Both the position numbers and the translations under genes were made by a program. The notes beneath the pieces were generated by a model. It did not search any database and was not told the DNA's origin. It saw nothing but the letters and a program-made list of their open reading frames with translations. This document shows positions 63,503-64,000 of a stretch of DNA of 64,000 nt, piece after piece (positions within the stretch are counted from its first letter, which is position 1; every line of letters starts with the position of its first letter). The DNA comes from Puniceibacterium confluentis (lineage in GTDB: Bacteria; Pseudomonadota; Alphaproteobacteria; Rhodobacterales; Rhodobacteraceae), in NCBI RefSeq assembly GCF_007923445.1, contig NZ_VOJI01000005.1, positions 124,001-188,000 of the forward strand. The letters are read 5' to 3'.

Positions 63503-64000
63503 ATGAAACGGACCCTCCCCGACAGCCGTGTCCTCCCCGGGCATCCGGACCTTGCCCGGCTCGACCAACTCGGCGCCGAGATCACCCGACGCGCCGGCGG
63601 CCCCAGGCTGCTGGCCGAATCCTTCCCGACCATGCTGCGCCGCTGCATCGACGATGTGATCATGACGCCAAAGACCGGGCGGCGGTCTTACGACGAGCTC
63701 GAGAAAACCGAAAAGACCTATATCGGCACCCGGGTCGAAATCGAGCTGCGCGCCCTGCTTCAATTGCCGCGCGGGCGGCTCGATACCGAAATCCTGGGTC
63801 AGGATGTCGACATCAAGAACACCATGGGCAGCAACTGGATGATCCCGACCGAGGCGATCGGCCACCCCTGCCTGCTGGTCGCCGCCGACGAGGCACGCGC
63901 CGCCTGTTATCTGGGACTGATCGTTGCCCGGCCCGAATACCTGACCGCCGGGCAGAACAAGGACGCCAAGAAAACCGTTTCAGCCGAGGGCTTTGCCCAT
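63503..64000 (+). CDS. NaeI-like type II restriction endonuclease (3' end outside window)
   Basis: The first 166 codons of a gene that runs off the window. The visible part resembles the catalytic domain of NaeI: TPKTGRRSYDELEKTEKTYI, then GTRVEIELR, LDTEILGQDVDIKN and WMIPTEAIGHPCLLV, with NKDAKKTVSAEG near the end. The active-site residues of NaeI (Glu, two Asp nine apart and Lys two after the second) all have counterparts: Glu in VEIELR, Asp in RLDTE, Asp and Lys in VDIK. The C-terminal DNA-binding domain is not visible. It follows the methylase after 16 bases, forming a restriction-modification pair. Confidence 0.85.
   Translation, partial: MKRTLPDSRVLPGHPDLARLDQLGAEITRRAGGPRLLAESFPTMLRRCIDDVIMTPKTGRRSYDELEKTEKTYIGTRVEIELRALLQLPRGRLDTEILGQDVDIKNTMGSNWMIPTEAIGHPCLLVAADEARAACYLGLIVARPEYLTAGQNKDAKKTVSAEGFAH

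Overview
The window is one continuous stretch of a GC-rich alphaproteobacterial chromosome, most likely Rhodobacteraceae (Rhodobacter/Roseobacter group). The signs are the gene order of the division and cell-wall cluster, two DUF2484 proteins between murC and murB, a VPLPA-CTERM protein, an aerobic cobaltochelatase CobT, a SAM-II riboswitch before metZ, and two RNA loci that match Rhodobacter small RNAs (an UpsM-like leader RNA and a CcsR/'cuckoo' array). Both strands are used and most genes lie in tight, often overlapping, operons. The assignment rests on reading the sequence; no database search was run.

Region 1 (1-11.3 kb): the 3' end of a cobST-type locus (cobT), an M24 aminopeptidase, a DUF427 protein, a ClC chloride channel, a D-lactate-dehydrogenase-like flavoprotein, then recN, bamD and lpxC on the minus strand. 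Region 2 (11.5-35 kb, minus strand): the whole dcw cluster, read mraZ-rsmH-ftsL-ftsI-murE-murF-mraY-murD-ftsW-murG-murC-(three small membrane proteins)-murB-ddl-ftsQ-ftsA-ftsZ, with lpxC-bamD-recN behind it. Three plus-strand genes (VPLPA-CTERM protein, BaiN-like flavoprotein, unknown protein) interrupt it between murD and ftsW. A leader RNA with an intrinsic terminator precedes mraZ.

Region 3 (35.7-43 kb, plus strand): a self-contained vitamin B12 uptake operon: cobalamin riboswitch, TonB-dependent receptor, BtuC-, BtuD- and BtuF-like proteins, and its own ExbB, two ExbDs and TonB. Region 4 (43-46 kb): mrp, then a DUF1127 gene with a heat-shock-sigma-like promoter, followed by a 117-bp tandem array with nine hairpins showing the same CU-rich anti-Shine-Dalgarno loop and ending at a strong terminator. 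A second cobalamin riboswitch on the minus strand precedes a small unknown gene.

Region 5 (46-62 kb): valS, trkH, folE2, metZ (SAM-II riboswitch plus an intrinsic terminator in its leader), an alpha/beta hydrolase, uvrD/pcrA, an FMN-dependent 2-hydroxyacid dehydrogenase and pyruvate carboxylase. Region 6 (62-64 kb): two identical tRNA-Gly(GCC) genes and a type II restriction-modification pair, a C5-cytosine methyltransferase and a NaeI-like endonuclease cut by the window end.

The features most worth a second look are the CCUCCUCCC hairpin array with its DUF1127 gene, the UpsM-like leader and the inverted promoter-like block beside it, the complete B12 operon with a BtuF that lacks a signal peptide, the orphan gene behind the second B12 riboswitch, and the SAM-II leader with a terminator.
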